Positions 7,771 to 14,878 of a stretch of DNA of 48,090 nt are shown here, piece after piece. Within the stretch, counting starts at the first letter, position 1, and every line of letters starts with the position of its first letter. Made by a program: the position numbers and the translations under genes. A model generated the notes under the pieces. The model was given only the letters and a program-made list of their open reading frames with translations. It was not told the DNA's origin and did not search any database. Source of the DNA: Geofilum sp964396555 (GTDB lineage: Bacteria > Bacteroidota > Bacteroidia > Bacteroidales > Marinilabiliaceae); NCBI GenBank assembly GCA_964396555.1, contig CAYNFX010000005.1:1-48090 (forward strand), in the 5' to 3' direction.

Positions 7771-8583
7771 TTATTTAAGCAACTTTGTAACGTCCTGAAA
7801 GATCTTGTTAGCATTCGCAAGATACGCACTTTCAGGATATTCATTTATAAAAGAATAGTATTCATCAAGAGTATCCCTGAGACGATCGTCCTTTTTGGCT
7901 TCAATGCTGTTGATAGCCTCTTTGTACTTGGCATCAAGGATTAGGAAGGAAAGCTCTTCCCTATATTTTGTATCGGGGAAATCGTCAAGGGTATTACGGG
8001 CTGTAATAACTGCAGAAAGATAGTTATTACCCAGGTAAGATCCCATATCATAGTACGTTCTTGCATTCAGGTAGGCTTTGTATGCCAGCTTGTCACGCAA
8101 CTCATCCATCAGCATTGTTGCATCCTTAGTCCTCTTACTATCGGGGAAGAGATTTATAAATAGCTGAAACCCTTCCAGAGCTTTATTAGTCTCAGTCTGA
8201 TCCAGACGGGCCGTGGGGGATTGCTTGTAACTACAATATGCTGCATTGTATTGTGCCTCTTCAGTATATTGACTGTTTGGATAGCTTTGGACGAAAACAG
8301 TGAAGTAATGACCTGCCATCATGTAGTCCTTAGTTTTGAGAAGACAGTCTGCATAAATGAAGTCTGCTATCTCACCCTTTTCAGTAGCACGGTAGTTCCT
8401 CGTCACATCACTGAAAAGAGTTGCAGCTCTTTTATAATCCCCATTATTGTAGTATGCCAATGCCTTCTCAAACTTCAAATCAGTATCAGTGCTCTTTACA
8501 AGCTTCTGATACTCACTACATGAAGCACTCAAGATTAACAAGCTAACACAAAGTACTCCCCTTACAAGCTGACTTTTATTCAT
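7771..8583 (-). CDS. bamD: outer membrane protein assembly factor BamD-like lipoprotein
   Basis: This is a tetratricopeptide-repeat lipoprotein of the beta-barrel assembly machinery, anchored in the outer membrane and facing the periplasm. From the ATG at 8581-8583 the protein is about 270 residues. It opens with a lipoprotein signal MNKSQLVRGVLCVSLLILSASC, where LSASC is the lipobox. TPR-like units follow: ALAYYNNGDYKRAATLFSDV, ADCLLKTKDYMMAGHYFTVF and NAAYCSYKQ. A longer frame starts at 8628, but its first 15 residues precede the signal peptide. Its start also lies upstream of the transcription start predicted from the promoter at 8633-8663, so I reject it. AGAAGAAAACT before the ATG is a plausible purine-rich ribosome site. 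It is first gene of the five-gene operon. Confidence 0.88.
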   Translation of the reverse strand: MNKSQLVRGVLCVSLLILSASCSEYQKLVKSTDTDLKFEKALAYYNNGDYKRAATLFSDVTRNYRATEKGEIADFIYADCLLKTKDYMMAGHYFTVFVQSYPNSQYTEEAQYNAAYCSYKQSPTARLDQTETNKALEGFQLFINLFPDSKRTKDATMLMDELRDKLAYKAYLNARTYYDMGSYLGNNYLSAVITARNTLDDFPDTKYREELSFLILDAKYKEAINSIEAKKDDRLRDTLDEYYSFINEYPESAYLANANKIFQDVTKLLK

Positions 8584-8632
8584 AGTTTTCTTCTGAAGTT
8601 TTTCAACAGGAGCTATACCTGGAAACATCCTG

Positions 8633-8663
8633 CAAAAATAGATAATTCCACGTAATTCCCCAA
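8633..8663 (-). promoter_or_regulatory. promoter of the bamD-rpoZ-coaBC-DUF4835-recN operon
   Basis: The minus strand reads TTG (8663-8661), 20 bases, then TATTTTTG (8640-8633). This fits the Bacteroidetes -33/-7 pattern TTTG-N19..21-TAnnTTTG closely. Transcription would start near 8626, leaving a leader of about 43 bases before the chosen bamD ATG. Confidence 0.7.
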
Positions 8664-8682
8664 TAAATGATTTCTTTAATTT

Positions 8683-8715
8683 ATAGCACTATGACCATAG
8701 CGGGTCATAGCACTA
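8683..8715. repeat. palindrome nested in a direct repeat, bamD/spt intergenic region
   Basis: CTATGACC (8689-8696) and GGTCATAG (8703-8710) form a perfect 8-base inverted repeat around ATAGCG. The 9-base word ATAGCACTA also occurs directly at 8683-8691 and 8707-8715. The element lies between divergent transcription units, about 60 bases upstream of the predicted bamD start and 100 bases upstream of the spt-like promoter. It looks like a regulator-binding site, but no regulator is known to me. Confidence 0.5.
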
Positions 8716-8816
8716 CAAGGATAAGCAAAATTCAGACCATCTTTTAAGGCATATGCAGGCAAATACCGGAAAAAATAAAAAACCCTTGGCGACTAAGGTG
8801 AATATATAAAAAAGAT

Positions 8817-8824
8817 TACCTTTG
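8817..8824 (+). promoter_or_regulatory. -7 box upstream of the alpha-oxoamine synthase gene
   Basis: TACCTTTG matches TAnnTTTG. Transcription would start near 8831, about 22 bases before the GTG start at 8853. No -33 element is evident at normal spacing. Confidence 0.5.
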
Positions 8825-8852
8825 CCTTAGAAATAATTAAAACCTTATTAAC

Positions 8853-10094
8853 GTGGATATTTTTGATAAGATACACACAAGTATGGGCCCCTTGGGCCAA
8901 TATGGTAAAGAAGCCCATGGTTATTTCATGTTCCCCAAACTTGAAGGGGAGATTCATCCGAGAATGAAGTTTCGTGGTAAGGAAGTACTTACCTGGAGTT
9001 TGAACAACTACCTTGGATTGGCCAACCACCCTGAGGTTCGCAAGGCTGATGCCGATGCTGCCAAGGAATATGGTCTGGGTTATCCTATGGGTGCCAGGAT
9101 GATGTCAGGACATACCAGCAAGCACGAGGAACTTGAAGCTCAGCTGGCTGATTTTGTCGGCAAGGAAGATGCTTATCTTCTCAACTTCGGTTATCAGGGT
9201 ATGATTTCAATTATCGACACTTTGGTAAACCGCAACGATGTTATCGTATATGACTCTGAGTCGCATGCTTGTATCATCGACGGTCTGAGGTTGCATATGG
9301 GTAAACGCTTCGTTTTCCCACACAATAACATTGAAAATCTTCACAAACAACTTGAAAGAGCCACTGAACTTGCAAAAAAACAAGGTGGTGGAGTACTCGT
9401 AATCACTGAAGGGGTGTTTGGTATGGCTGGTGACCTAGGTAAGCTTGATGAAATCGTAGCCCTCAAGAAGGAATTCGACTTCCGTATTCTGGTTGACGAT
9501 GCTCACGGTTTCGGCACTATGGGTAAGACAGGTGCCGGTACTGCAGAACACTTCGGCGTTTCTGATCAGATTGACCTTATCTTCGGAACCTTCGCAAAAT
9601 CTATGGCAAGCATTGGAGCTTTCGTTGCCGGTCGTGAGGATGTGATAAGCTATCTGCGTTACAATATGCGTTCTCAGATCTTTGCAAAGTCACTTCCTAT
9701 GCCTTTGGTAATCGGTGCACTGAAGCGTCTGGAACTGGTTCGCACCAAGCCTGAGCTGCGTGAGAACTTGTGGAACGTAGTAAATAACCTTCAAAAAGGT
9801 TTCCGTGAACAAGGCTTCAACCTTGGTCATACGGAAAGCCCTGTTACTCCGGTCTACCTTGACGGTACTATTCCTGAAGCTACTGAACTTACAATGGACC
9901 TTAGGGAAAACTACAGTATCTTCTGTTCTATCGTTGTTTATCCGGTTGTTCCCAAGGGTGTTATTATGCTACGTATTATCCCGACAGCAGTTCACTCTCT
10001 TGAAGATGTGGATTACACAATCAAGGCTTTTGCTGAGATAAAGGAAAAGCTTGCTGCCGGTAAATACAAATCCGACAAGATCGCAAGTATCTAA
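8853..10094 (+). CDS. PLP-dependent alpha-oxoamine synthase (serine palmitoyltransferase / KBL family)
   Basis: This is a 413-residue fold-type I PLP enzyme of the family that condenses an amino acid with an acyl thioester. Members include serine palmitoyltransferase, 2-amino-3-ketobutyrate CoA ligase, 8-amino-7-oxononanoate synthase and cysteate acyltransferase. Visible motifs are SLNNYLGLANHPEV and the glycine-rich MGARMMSGHT. DSESHACIIDG supplies the His that stacks on PLP, DDAHGFGTMG the Asp, and GTFAKSMASIGAFVAG the Schiff-base Lys. The start is GTG, chosen because the protein begins MDIFDKIHTSMGPLGQYG as in related sequences I recall. In this phylum the likely product is a sphingoid or sulfonolipid base, but the substrate cannot be read from sequence. 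It is a single-gene unit followed by a strong terminator. Confidence 0.8.
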   Translation: MDIFDKIHTSMGPLGQYGKEAHGYFMFPKLEGEIHPRMKFRGKEVLTWSLNNYLGLANHPEVRKADADAAKEYGLGYPMGARMMSGHTSKHEELEAQLADFVGKEDAYLLNFGYQGMISIIDTLVNRNDVIVYDSESHACIIDGLRLHMGKRFVFPHNNIENLHKQLERATELAKKQGGGVLVITEGVFGMAGDLGKLDEIVALKKEFDFRILVDDAHGFGTMGKTGAGTAEHFGVSDQIDLIFGTFAKSMASIGAFVAGREDVISYLRYNMRSQIFAKSLPMPLVIGALKRLELVRTKPELRENLWNVVNNLQKGFREQGFNLGHTESPVTPVYLDGTIPEATELTMDLRENYSIFCSIVVYPVVPKGVIMLRIIPTAVHSLEDVDYTIKAFAEIKEKLAAGKYKSDKIASI

Positions 10095-10161
10095 TAACTT
10101 AAATCCTAAAACTAACATCGATCCCCAAAAAGGATAGAATGATGTAGGTTTCAAAGATAGC

Positions 10162-10195
10162 AGAGGCTGTCCCGGTGGGGACAGCCTCTCTTTTT
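10162..10195 (+). terminator. Rho-independent terminator after the alpha-oxoamine synthase gene
   Basis: AGAGGCTGTCCC (10162-10173) pairs perfectly with GGGACAGCCTCT (10178-10189) around GGTG, followed by C and T5. Confidence 0.93.
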
Positions 10196-10210
10196 CTATC
10201 CCGGACCCTA

Positions 10211-10242
10211 TTGACCGGAATCCTGTAATTGTTGTACCTTTA
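10211..10242 (+). promoter_or_regulatory. promoter of the metallo-hydrolase gene
   Basis: TTG (10211-10213), 21 bases, then TACCTTTA (10235-10242), one base off TAnnTTTG. The following A-rich leader AAAAAAAAAGGAAC precedes the ATG at 10269. Confidence 0.55.
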
Positions 10243-10268
10243 CCCTTGAATAAAAAAAAAGGAACACC

Positions 10269-10988
10269 ATGAAAAGGATTATAGGCACACTATTTCTATG
10301 CGTTTTCATCATTACAGCAGGAATGTCACAGATTCAAAAGTCAGTATTTCAGACCGGTGAGGGGGAACTTGAGATCTGGCACGTAGGTCACGGAACCCTG
10401 ATGCTGCAGTACCAGGGTAAGACTATTCACATTGACCCATTCAGTACTCTTACTGATTACACAACACTTCCAAAAGCTGACCTTATACTTATAACCCACG
10501 AACATGCCGACCACCTTGACTTAAAGGCCATCGATGCAATCAAACAGGAAAGCACAGATTTCATTCTGACTCCGGTATGCTTCGAGATCGTTAAGGCAGG
10601 ACATATTATTGCAAACGGTGAGAATATTACATGGAACGGTATCCTGATCGAGGCTGTACCAGCTTACAACGTTGTACACAAGCGCCCTGATGGTGAATTT
10701 TACCATCCCAAAGGAATAGGCAACGGCTATGTGATCAACATTGGCAACTTAAGGGTGTATGTTGCGGGTGATACAGAGGACATCCCCGAAATGAAGAAAC
10801 TTGAAGATATTGATGTGGCCTTTCTTCCAATGAATCTGCCATACACAATGACCCCCGAGATGACTGCAAATGCAGCAAAAATTATTAAGCCCAAAGTGCT
10901 GTATCCCTATCACTATGGTAATACAGACACAAACAAACTAGTAGAGCTGCTAAAAGAAGAGACAGGTATTGATGTAAGAATCAGATAA
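10269..10988 (+). CDS. exported MBL-fold metal-dependent hydrolase (UlaG-like)
   Basis: This 239-residue protein has an N-terminal signal peptide (MKRIIGTLFLCVFIITAGMS), so it is probably periplasmic. The mature part is a metallo-beta-lactamase fold. It starts IWHVGHGTLMLQYQGKTIHI and has the metal motif THEHADHLD near residues 77-85. Later ligands are AGDTED and the C-terminal PYHYGN. This resembles the UlaG/RNase Z-like branch of simple MBL hydrolases rather than a beta-lactamase. The substrate is unknown. It has its own promoter and stops four bases before the end of the convergent SirB1-like gene. Confidence 0.85.
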   Translation: MKRIIGTLFLCVFIITAGMSQIQKSVFQTGEGELEIWHVGHGTLMLQYQGKTIHIDPFSTLTDYTTLPKADLILITHEHADHLDLKAIDAIKQESTDFILTPVCFEIVKAGHIIANGENITWNGILIEAVPAYNVVHKRPDGEFYHPKGIGNGYVINIGNLRVYVAGDTEDIPEMKKLEDIDVAFLPMNLPYTMTPEMTANAAKIIKPKVLYPYHYGNTDTNKLVELLKEETGIDVRIR

Positions 10989-10992
10989 AAAA

Positions 10993-11874
10993 TCAGGAGG
11001 AGATATCACCGAAGAGCGACAAAAGTTCTTTGATCTCCTCCGCCTTTTCATTCTGCTTGCTGCTTTCGTATGAGTACACCAGATTGTTGAGCAAGCGTTG
11101 TACTGTGTCCTTATTGCTGCAGGGCAGATAATATGAGTCGCTCGGCTCCAGTTTCTGTTGCTTAACGAAGTATTCTATCTCCTTTCTGCCCAGTACAGCA
11201 CCCTTATTTATCGCATTGATGTAGAAAAGAACGGAGATCTCTTCTCCCCTGTTGACAGTTGCAAGGTCGCCTCCTTCATCAAGGTAAGCCATCACGTAAT
11301 TTTTCGGAAGATTCACTCCATAAACTGGAACTCCTGAACGCTGGGCTATTACAGAATAAATCACTGACAATGACACCGGATTGCCCTTGTGTGAGTCAAG
11401 GACATCATTAATAAAGTTGTTTTGCGGAGCCATGAAGTTTGTATTGTTGCGTGTAAATTCATGGACGTCAAACAGGATATGGTTTATTATCCTTACCTTC
11501 TCAAGTGCAGTAAGGTGATCGTTTAGCTCTAACCACACATCCTTACGAATAGCATTGACTTTCTTGTCTATTTCCTCGTACCTGAGTTCGGGATACTGAT
11601 ACCTTGCAACAAGGTAAACTCCATATAGTAGATCATCTTCCGACACTGAGAGCCAGTTGCGTATACGGGATTTGAGGTCTTTAAACTGAAGGGTGTGTAT
11701 CAGGTTTTCCAGACGCCTTTGATAAAGAGCATCACCGGTACTCTCCCAAGCCTTTTCAAGGTCAGGGACTATGTCAACCTCCTCTTTGAGCAGTTCGCCC
11801 TCAACGGTTGAATAGACCTCTTCGCTGGGATCATCCAGCAAGCATATCAATGCCTGTACTTTGTTTCTGTCCAT
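10993..11874 (-). CDS. SirB1/transglutaminase-like core-2 family protein
   Basis: This is a 293-residue cytoplasmic protein. The central block SHKGNPVSLSVIYSVIAQRS followed by GVPVYGVNLPKNYVMAYLDE matches the SirB1 family (transglutaminase-like superfamily, core 2). In family members I recall, the segment after GVN reads FPGHF with a His. Here it reads LPKNY, so that His is absent. The N-terminal third is helical (ALICLLDDPSEEVYSTVEGE) and HEAT-like. The C-terminal end (NLVYSYESSKQNEKAEEIKE) looks TPR-like. No signal peptide is seen. It is 17 bases downstream of the nucleoside phosphorylase stop and likely co-transcribed. Function is unknown. Confidence 0.7.
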   Translation of the reverse strand: MDRNKVQALICLLDDPSEEVYSTVEGELLKEEVDIVPDLEKAWESTGDALYQRRLENLIHTLQFKDLKSRIRNWLSVSEDDLLYGVYLVARYQYPELRYEEIDKKVNAIRKDVWLELNDHLTALEKVRIINHILFDVHEFTRNNTNFMAPQNNFINDVLDSHKGNPVSLSVIYSVIAQRSGVPVYGVNLPKNYVMAYLDEGGDLATVNRGEEISVLFYINAINKGAVLGRKEIEYFVKQQKLEPSDSYYLPCSNKDTVQRLLNNLVYSYESSKQNEKAEEIKELLSLFGDISS

Positions 11875-11891
11875 ACCTGGTATGCGTTAAG

Positions 11892-12770
11892 CTATTTGGC
11901 ACTCAACCTGTCCAGAACATATTCAATAAGCAGGGTGACCTGCTTCTTGTAATCTTTGCTATAGGTACCTGCAAGCCTGTTTGCAATAATCACGCAAACT
12001 GTAGCTGCTTTGTGTCCCAAAAGGGCCGACAGTCCGTAAATAGCCGAACACTCCATTTCATAGTTGCATATTCTCTGCTCACCATACCTGAAGGCTGTTA
12101 TTCTTTCATTGATGTCAGGCATAGCCAGTCCGAGGCGTATTACCCTACCCTGGGGACCATAAAAGCCGGGAGCTGAAATTGTAGCACCTGGATAAACCTT
12201 GTCACTCTTTAGCTTTCCGACCAATTTGCTATCAGCCTTGACCACATAGGGTTTGGTAAGGTTGGCCTTCCATCCGCTATGACTGACAAAAGCCTGCTCA
12301 AAACCAAGGTCACTTATTCCATCACGTCCTGAATAAAAATTTAAAAGTCCGTCGAAACCTAAGGCCTTTTCGCTAAGCACCCAAGAATCGGAAGGAATAT
12401 CAGCCTGAAGTGAACCTGAGGTACCTATCCTTACTATCTCAAGTGATTTGTGTTCTTCTTTTGGCAGCCGTGTGACAAAATCCACATTTACAAGTGCATC
12501 CAGCTCATTTAAAACTATATCAATGTTGTCTGTTCCAATTCCTGTAGATAGAACAGTAAACAGCTCCCTTTTGTATATGCCCGTGCACCATACGAACTCA
12601 CGGTTATCACCTTTATGGTACACCTCATCAAAAAAACCTGCAACCGTCTGCACCCTACCCGGATCACCTACCAAAATTACCTTTCCGGCTAACTGTCCAG
12701 GCTTAATATGAAGATGAAATACCGAGCCATCCGGGTTGATAATTAATTCTGAATCTGCTATTGCCTTCAT
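11892..12770 (-). CDS. nucleoside phosphorylase (uridine phosphorylase-like)
   Basis: This is a 292-residue member of the PNP/UDP phosphorylase family, which splits nucleosides with phosphate to base and pentose-1-phosphate for salvage. Motifs are VGDPGRVQTVAGFFDE (phosphate site near residue 36), STGIGTDNIDIVLNEL, RIGTSGSLQADI and the late NYEMECSAIYGLSALLGHKA. In that block ME-CSA is the ribose/base-binding EME-like segment typical of uridine phosphorylases. The substrate could be uridine or another nucleoside. It is first gene of a two-gene unit with the SirB1-like gene, divergent from DUF4293. Confidence 0.85.
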   Translation of the reverse strand: MKAIADSELIINPDGSVFHLHIKPGQLAGKVILVGDPGRVQTVAGFFDEVYHKGDNREFVWCTGIYKRELFTVLSTGIGTDNIDIVLNELDALVNVDFVTRLPKEEHKSLEIVRIGTSGSLQADIPSDSWVLSEKALGFDGLLNFYSGRDGISDLGFEQAFVSHSGWKANLTKPYVVKADSKLVGKLKSDKVYPGATISAPGFYGPQGRVIRLGLAMPDINERITAFRYGEQRICNYEMECSAIYGLSALLGHKAATVCVIIANRLAGTYSKDYKKQVTLLIEYVLDRLSAK

Positions 12771-12993
12771 GCCTCGAAATTAAACTTTAGTCAAAATAAT
12801 ACATAATTTTCCAAAATTCAATAGGAATGTTATGAACAAGGTTGTTTATAACTCAGAATATTAGCGTTCCGACATTTAACATTTATCAATATAATTAATT
12901 CTGTAAAGTATAAATATTCAGGAAATATGATGTGTCAGATTTCCGCTTATATTCACATTCTTATTAATTTTACGCAAAACAAAAATACCAGCG

Positions 12994-13452
12994 ATGATCC
13001 AGCGAATTCAATCACTTTATCTGTTTATTGCCTTACTGGTTAGTGGCAGCCTGTTATTTACCAACATGCTGTTTCTTGAGACCACAACAGCATCTATGGC
13101 ACTGAAGTACAACGGACTTTTCGAAACATCAGAAAGTTCTGACCTTATTGGCAGAACCCTGCCGCTTCAACTGATGTTGATAGCTACCCTCTTGCTAATT
13201 CTGGTTACTATCTTCCTGTTCAAACACCGTCAGCTTCAACTGCGCATCTGTGGTATTAATCTGGCCTTGCATGCCGGCTTGTCGGTACTGATCTTTTACT
13301 ACGGAAAGTACTTTGCCAAGCTATTTGATGCGGAACTATCGTATAACTGGCCTCTGGTCATGCCGGTAGTATCAATTGTTTTGCTGCTCCTGGCAATGAG
13401 AAATATATTGAGTGACGAACTTCTCATAAAGAGTCTTGACAGAATAAGATAA
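12994..13452 (+). CDS. DUF4293 family integral membrane protein
   Basis: This 152-residue protein has four predicted membrane helices: SLYLFIALLVSGSLLFTNML, LMLIATLLLILVTIFLF, INLALHAGLSVLIFYYG and VMPVVSIVLLLLAMRNIL. The opening MIQRIQSLYLF is characteristic of DUF4293, a family I know only from Bacteroidetes. Function is unknown. It is a single gene, and its stop overlaps the start of a bidirectional terminator. A weak -7-like TAATTTTA lies at 12965-12972. The 223-base AT-rich gap 12771-12993 shows no other feature that I can support. Confidence 0.8.
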   Translation: MIQRIQSLYLFIALLVSGSLLFTNMLFLETTTASMALKYNGLFETSESSDLIGRTLPLQLMLIATLLLILVTIFLFKHRQLQLRICGINLALHAGLSVLIFYYGKYFAKLFDAELSYNWPLVMPVVSIVLLLLAMRNILSDELLIKSLDRIR

Positions 13453-13480
13453 AAAAAAGCGGCCTCGGGGCCGCTTTTTT
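13451..13480. terminator. bidirectional terminator between DUF4293 and sucB
   Basis: GCGGCC (13459-13464) pairs with GGCCGC (13469-13474) around TCGG, flanked by A8 and T6. It can end both the plus DUF4293 transcript and the minus sucAB transcript. It begins at the DUF4293 stop codon. Confidence 0.88.
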
Positions 13481-13572
13481 TATCAATATATACAATCCAG
13501 GAATCCATCTCATCTATCCATACCGGGACCAGACTATCTGCTGAAAATTTTTGACGTCTCAATAGACTATGG

Positions 13573-14850
13573 CTACAATCCCAGAAGAGCCTCTTCGGGG
13601 TCCTTCCCGCCAAAGGCCAGAGAAACCGGATTTTCAATTAACTTTTTCACTTTAACAAGGAAGCTTACTGAATCCTTCCCATCAATCAATCTGTGATCGT
13701 AACTGAGGGCTATGTACATCATAGGTCTGATTTCTACTTGTCCCTTTACTGCCACGGGCCGGTCAACAATATTGTGCATACCTAGGATGGCCGATTGCGG
13801 TGGATTGATTAGAGGGGTTGACATCATGGAACCGTAGGTACCGCCGTTTGTAATCGTAAAGGTACCGCCACTCATCTCTTCAAGCGACACTTTTGCAGAA
13901 CGGGCCTTATCGGCCATTTCCTGCATGTCGCGCTCTATCTCGGCCAGGCTCTTTGCCTGAACGTTGCGGATCACTGGAACGAGGAGGCCCTTGGGTGACT
14001 GCATGGCTACCGAGATATCCACGTAAGATGGTGTAATAATATCTTCGCCGTCAATCATGCTGTTAATAACAGGGTATTTCATCAAGGCCTGAGCCGCCGC
14101 TTTAAGGAAGAAGGTGTTGAGTCCTATTTTGAAGCTGTGTTTCTTGACGAAGGCATCCTGATAGGTCTTACGAAGGTCCATCAGTGCCGACATATCTACC
14201 TCGTTGAAGGTGGTAAGCATAGCGGTTTCATTCTTAACCTTAACAAGGCGCTTACTAAGCTGCTTACGCAACTGAGTCATTGCCTTGCGTTCCTCAGTCC
14301 TTTCGGTGGACTGGGCCACAGATGCTGTATCCAGTCTTCCTTCGCGAAGGGCAAGAATCAGTTCAACTTCCTTTGAACTTAGTTTTTTAAGTCCCTTAAG
14401 AACTTCATCAGCTGTTAGGTTCTCTGCAACCATCATACTGCGGGCTAGGGGCGTTGCTTTGAGCTTGACAACCTCATTCTTGGGAGATGAATCCGTGGCA
14501 GTCTTGCTATTCTGGGCTGCAGCCGCTGGTTCTACAGCATACGCAGATTTTGCCTCAGCAGCCGGAGTTGCAGCAGCCTTTGGTGTCGTGGCTGCCGGAG
14601 CATCAGGCACTTCTACTGATGTGTCTATAGTACAGGCTACAGAGTTGACCTTGACGGTCTCTCCTGCCTTAACAAGAAAAGTTATCTTACCGCTTTCGGG
14701 GGCAACAATTGAGAGTGTGGCCTTGTCGGATTCCACTTCAGCAAGTTCCTGATTCTTGCGAACCAGATCGCCGTCAGCTACAAGCCAGTTGGACAGTTCC
14801 ACCTCAGTTATTGACTCCCCCGGAGTAGGTAGCTTTACTTCTACTATCAT
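13573..14850 (-). CDS. sucB: 2-oxoglutarate dehydrogenase E2, dihydrolipoamide succinyltransferase
   Basis: E2 transfers the succinyl group from E1 through lipoate to CoA in the TCA cycle. The 425 residues start with a lipoyl domain (1-78) with the lipoylated Lys43 in VESDKATLSI. An Ala/Pro/Lys-rich flexible linker (about 82-128) follows. A short E3-binding-like segment ATPLARSMMVAENLTADEV (132-150) comes next. The catalytic domain carries SYDHRLIDGKDSVSFLV. The usual GTGxxGRI part of the E3-binding domain is missing; the sequence runs on as KGLKKLSSKEVEL. It lies 28 bases after sucA. No lpd (E3) gene is in the window. Confidence 0.93.
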   Translation of the reverse strand: MIVEVKLPTPGESITEVELSNWLVADGDLVRKNQELAEVESDKATLSIVAPESGKITFLVKAGETVKVNSVACTIDTSVEVPDAPAATTPKAAATPAAEAKSAYAVEPAAAAQNSKTATDSSPKNEVVKLKATPLARSMMVAENLTADEVLKGLKKLSSKEVELILALREGRLDTASVAQSTERTEERKAMTQLRKQLSKRLVKVKNETAMLTTFNEVDMSALMDLRKTYQDAFVKKHSFKIGLNTFFLKAAAQALMKYPVINSMIDGEDIITPSYVDISVAMQSPKGLLVPVIRNVQAKSLAEIERDMQEMADKARSAKVSLEEMSGGTFTITNGGTYGSMMSTPLINPPQSAILGMHNIVDRPVAVKGQVEIRPMMYIALSYDHRLIDGKDSVSFLVKVKKLIENPVSLAFGGKDPEEALLGL

Positions 14851-14878
14851 ATCGTGTGTATGTTTTGTCTGTTACCTA

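Noticed and set aside
8584..8628. N-terminal extension of BamD
   Set aside because: It precedes a complete lipoprotein signal, and its start lies upstream of the predicted transcription start.
12771..12993. Regulatory RNA or small gene between the nucleoside phosphorylase and DUF4293
   Set aside because: It is AT-rich with only near-miss promoter words (such as TATTTTG) and no convincing stem or frame.
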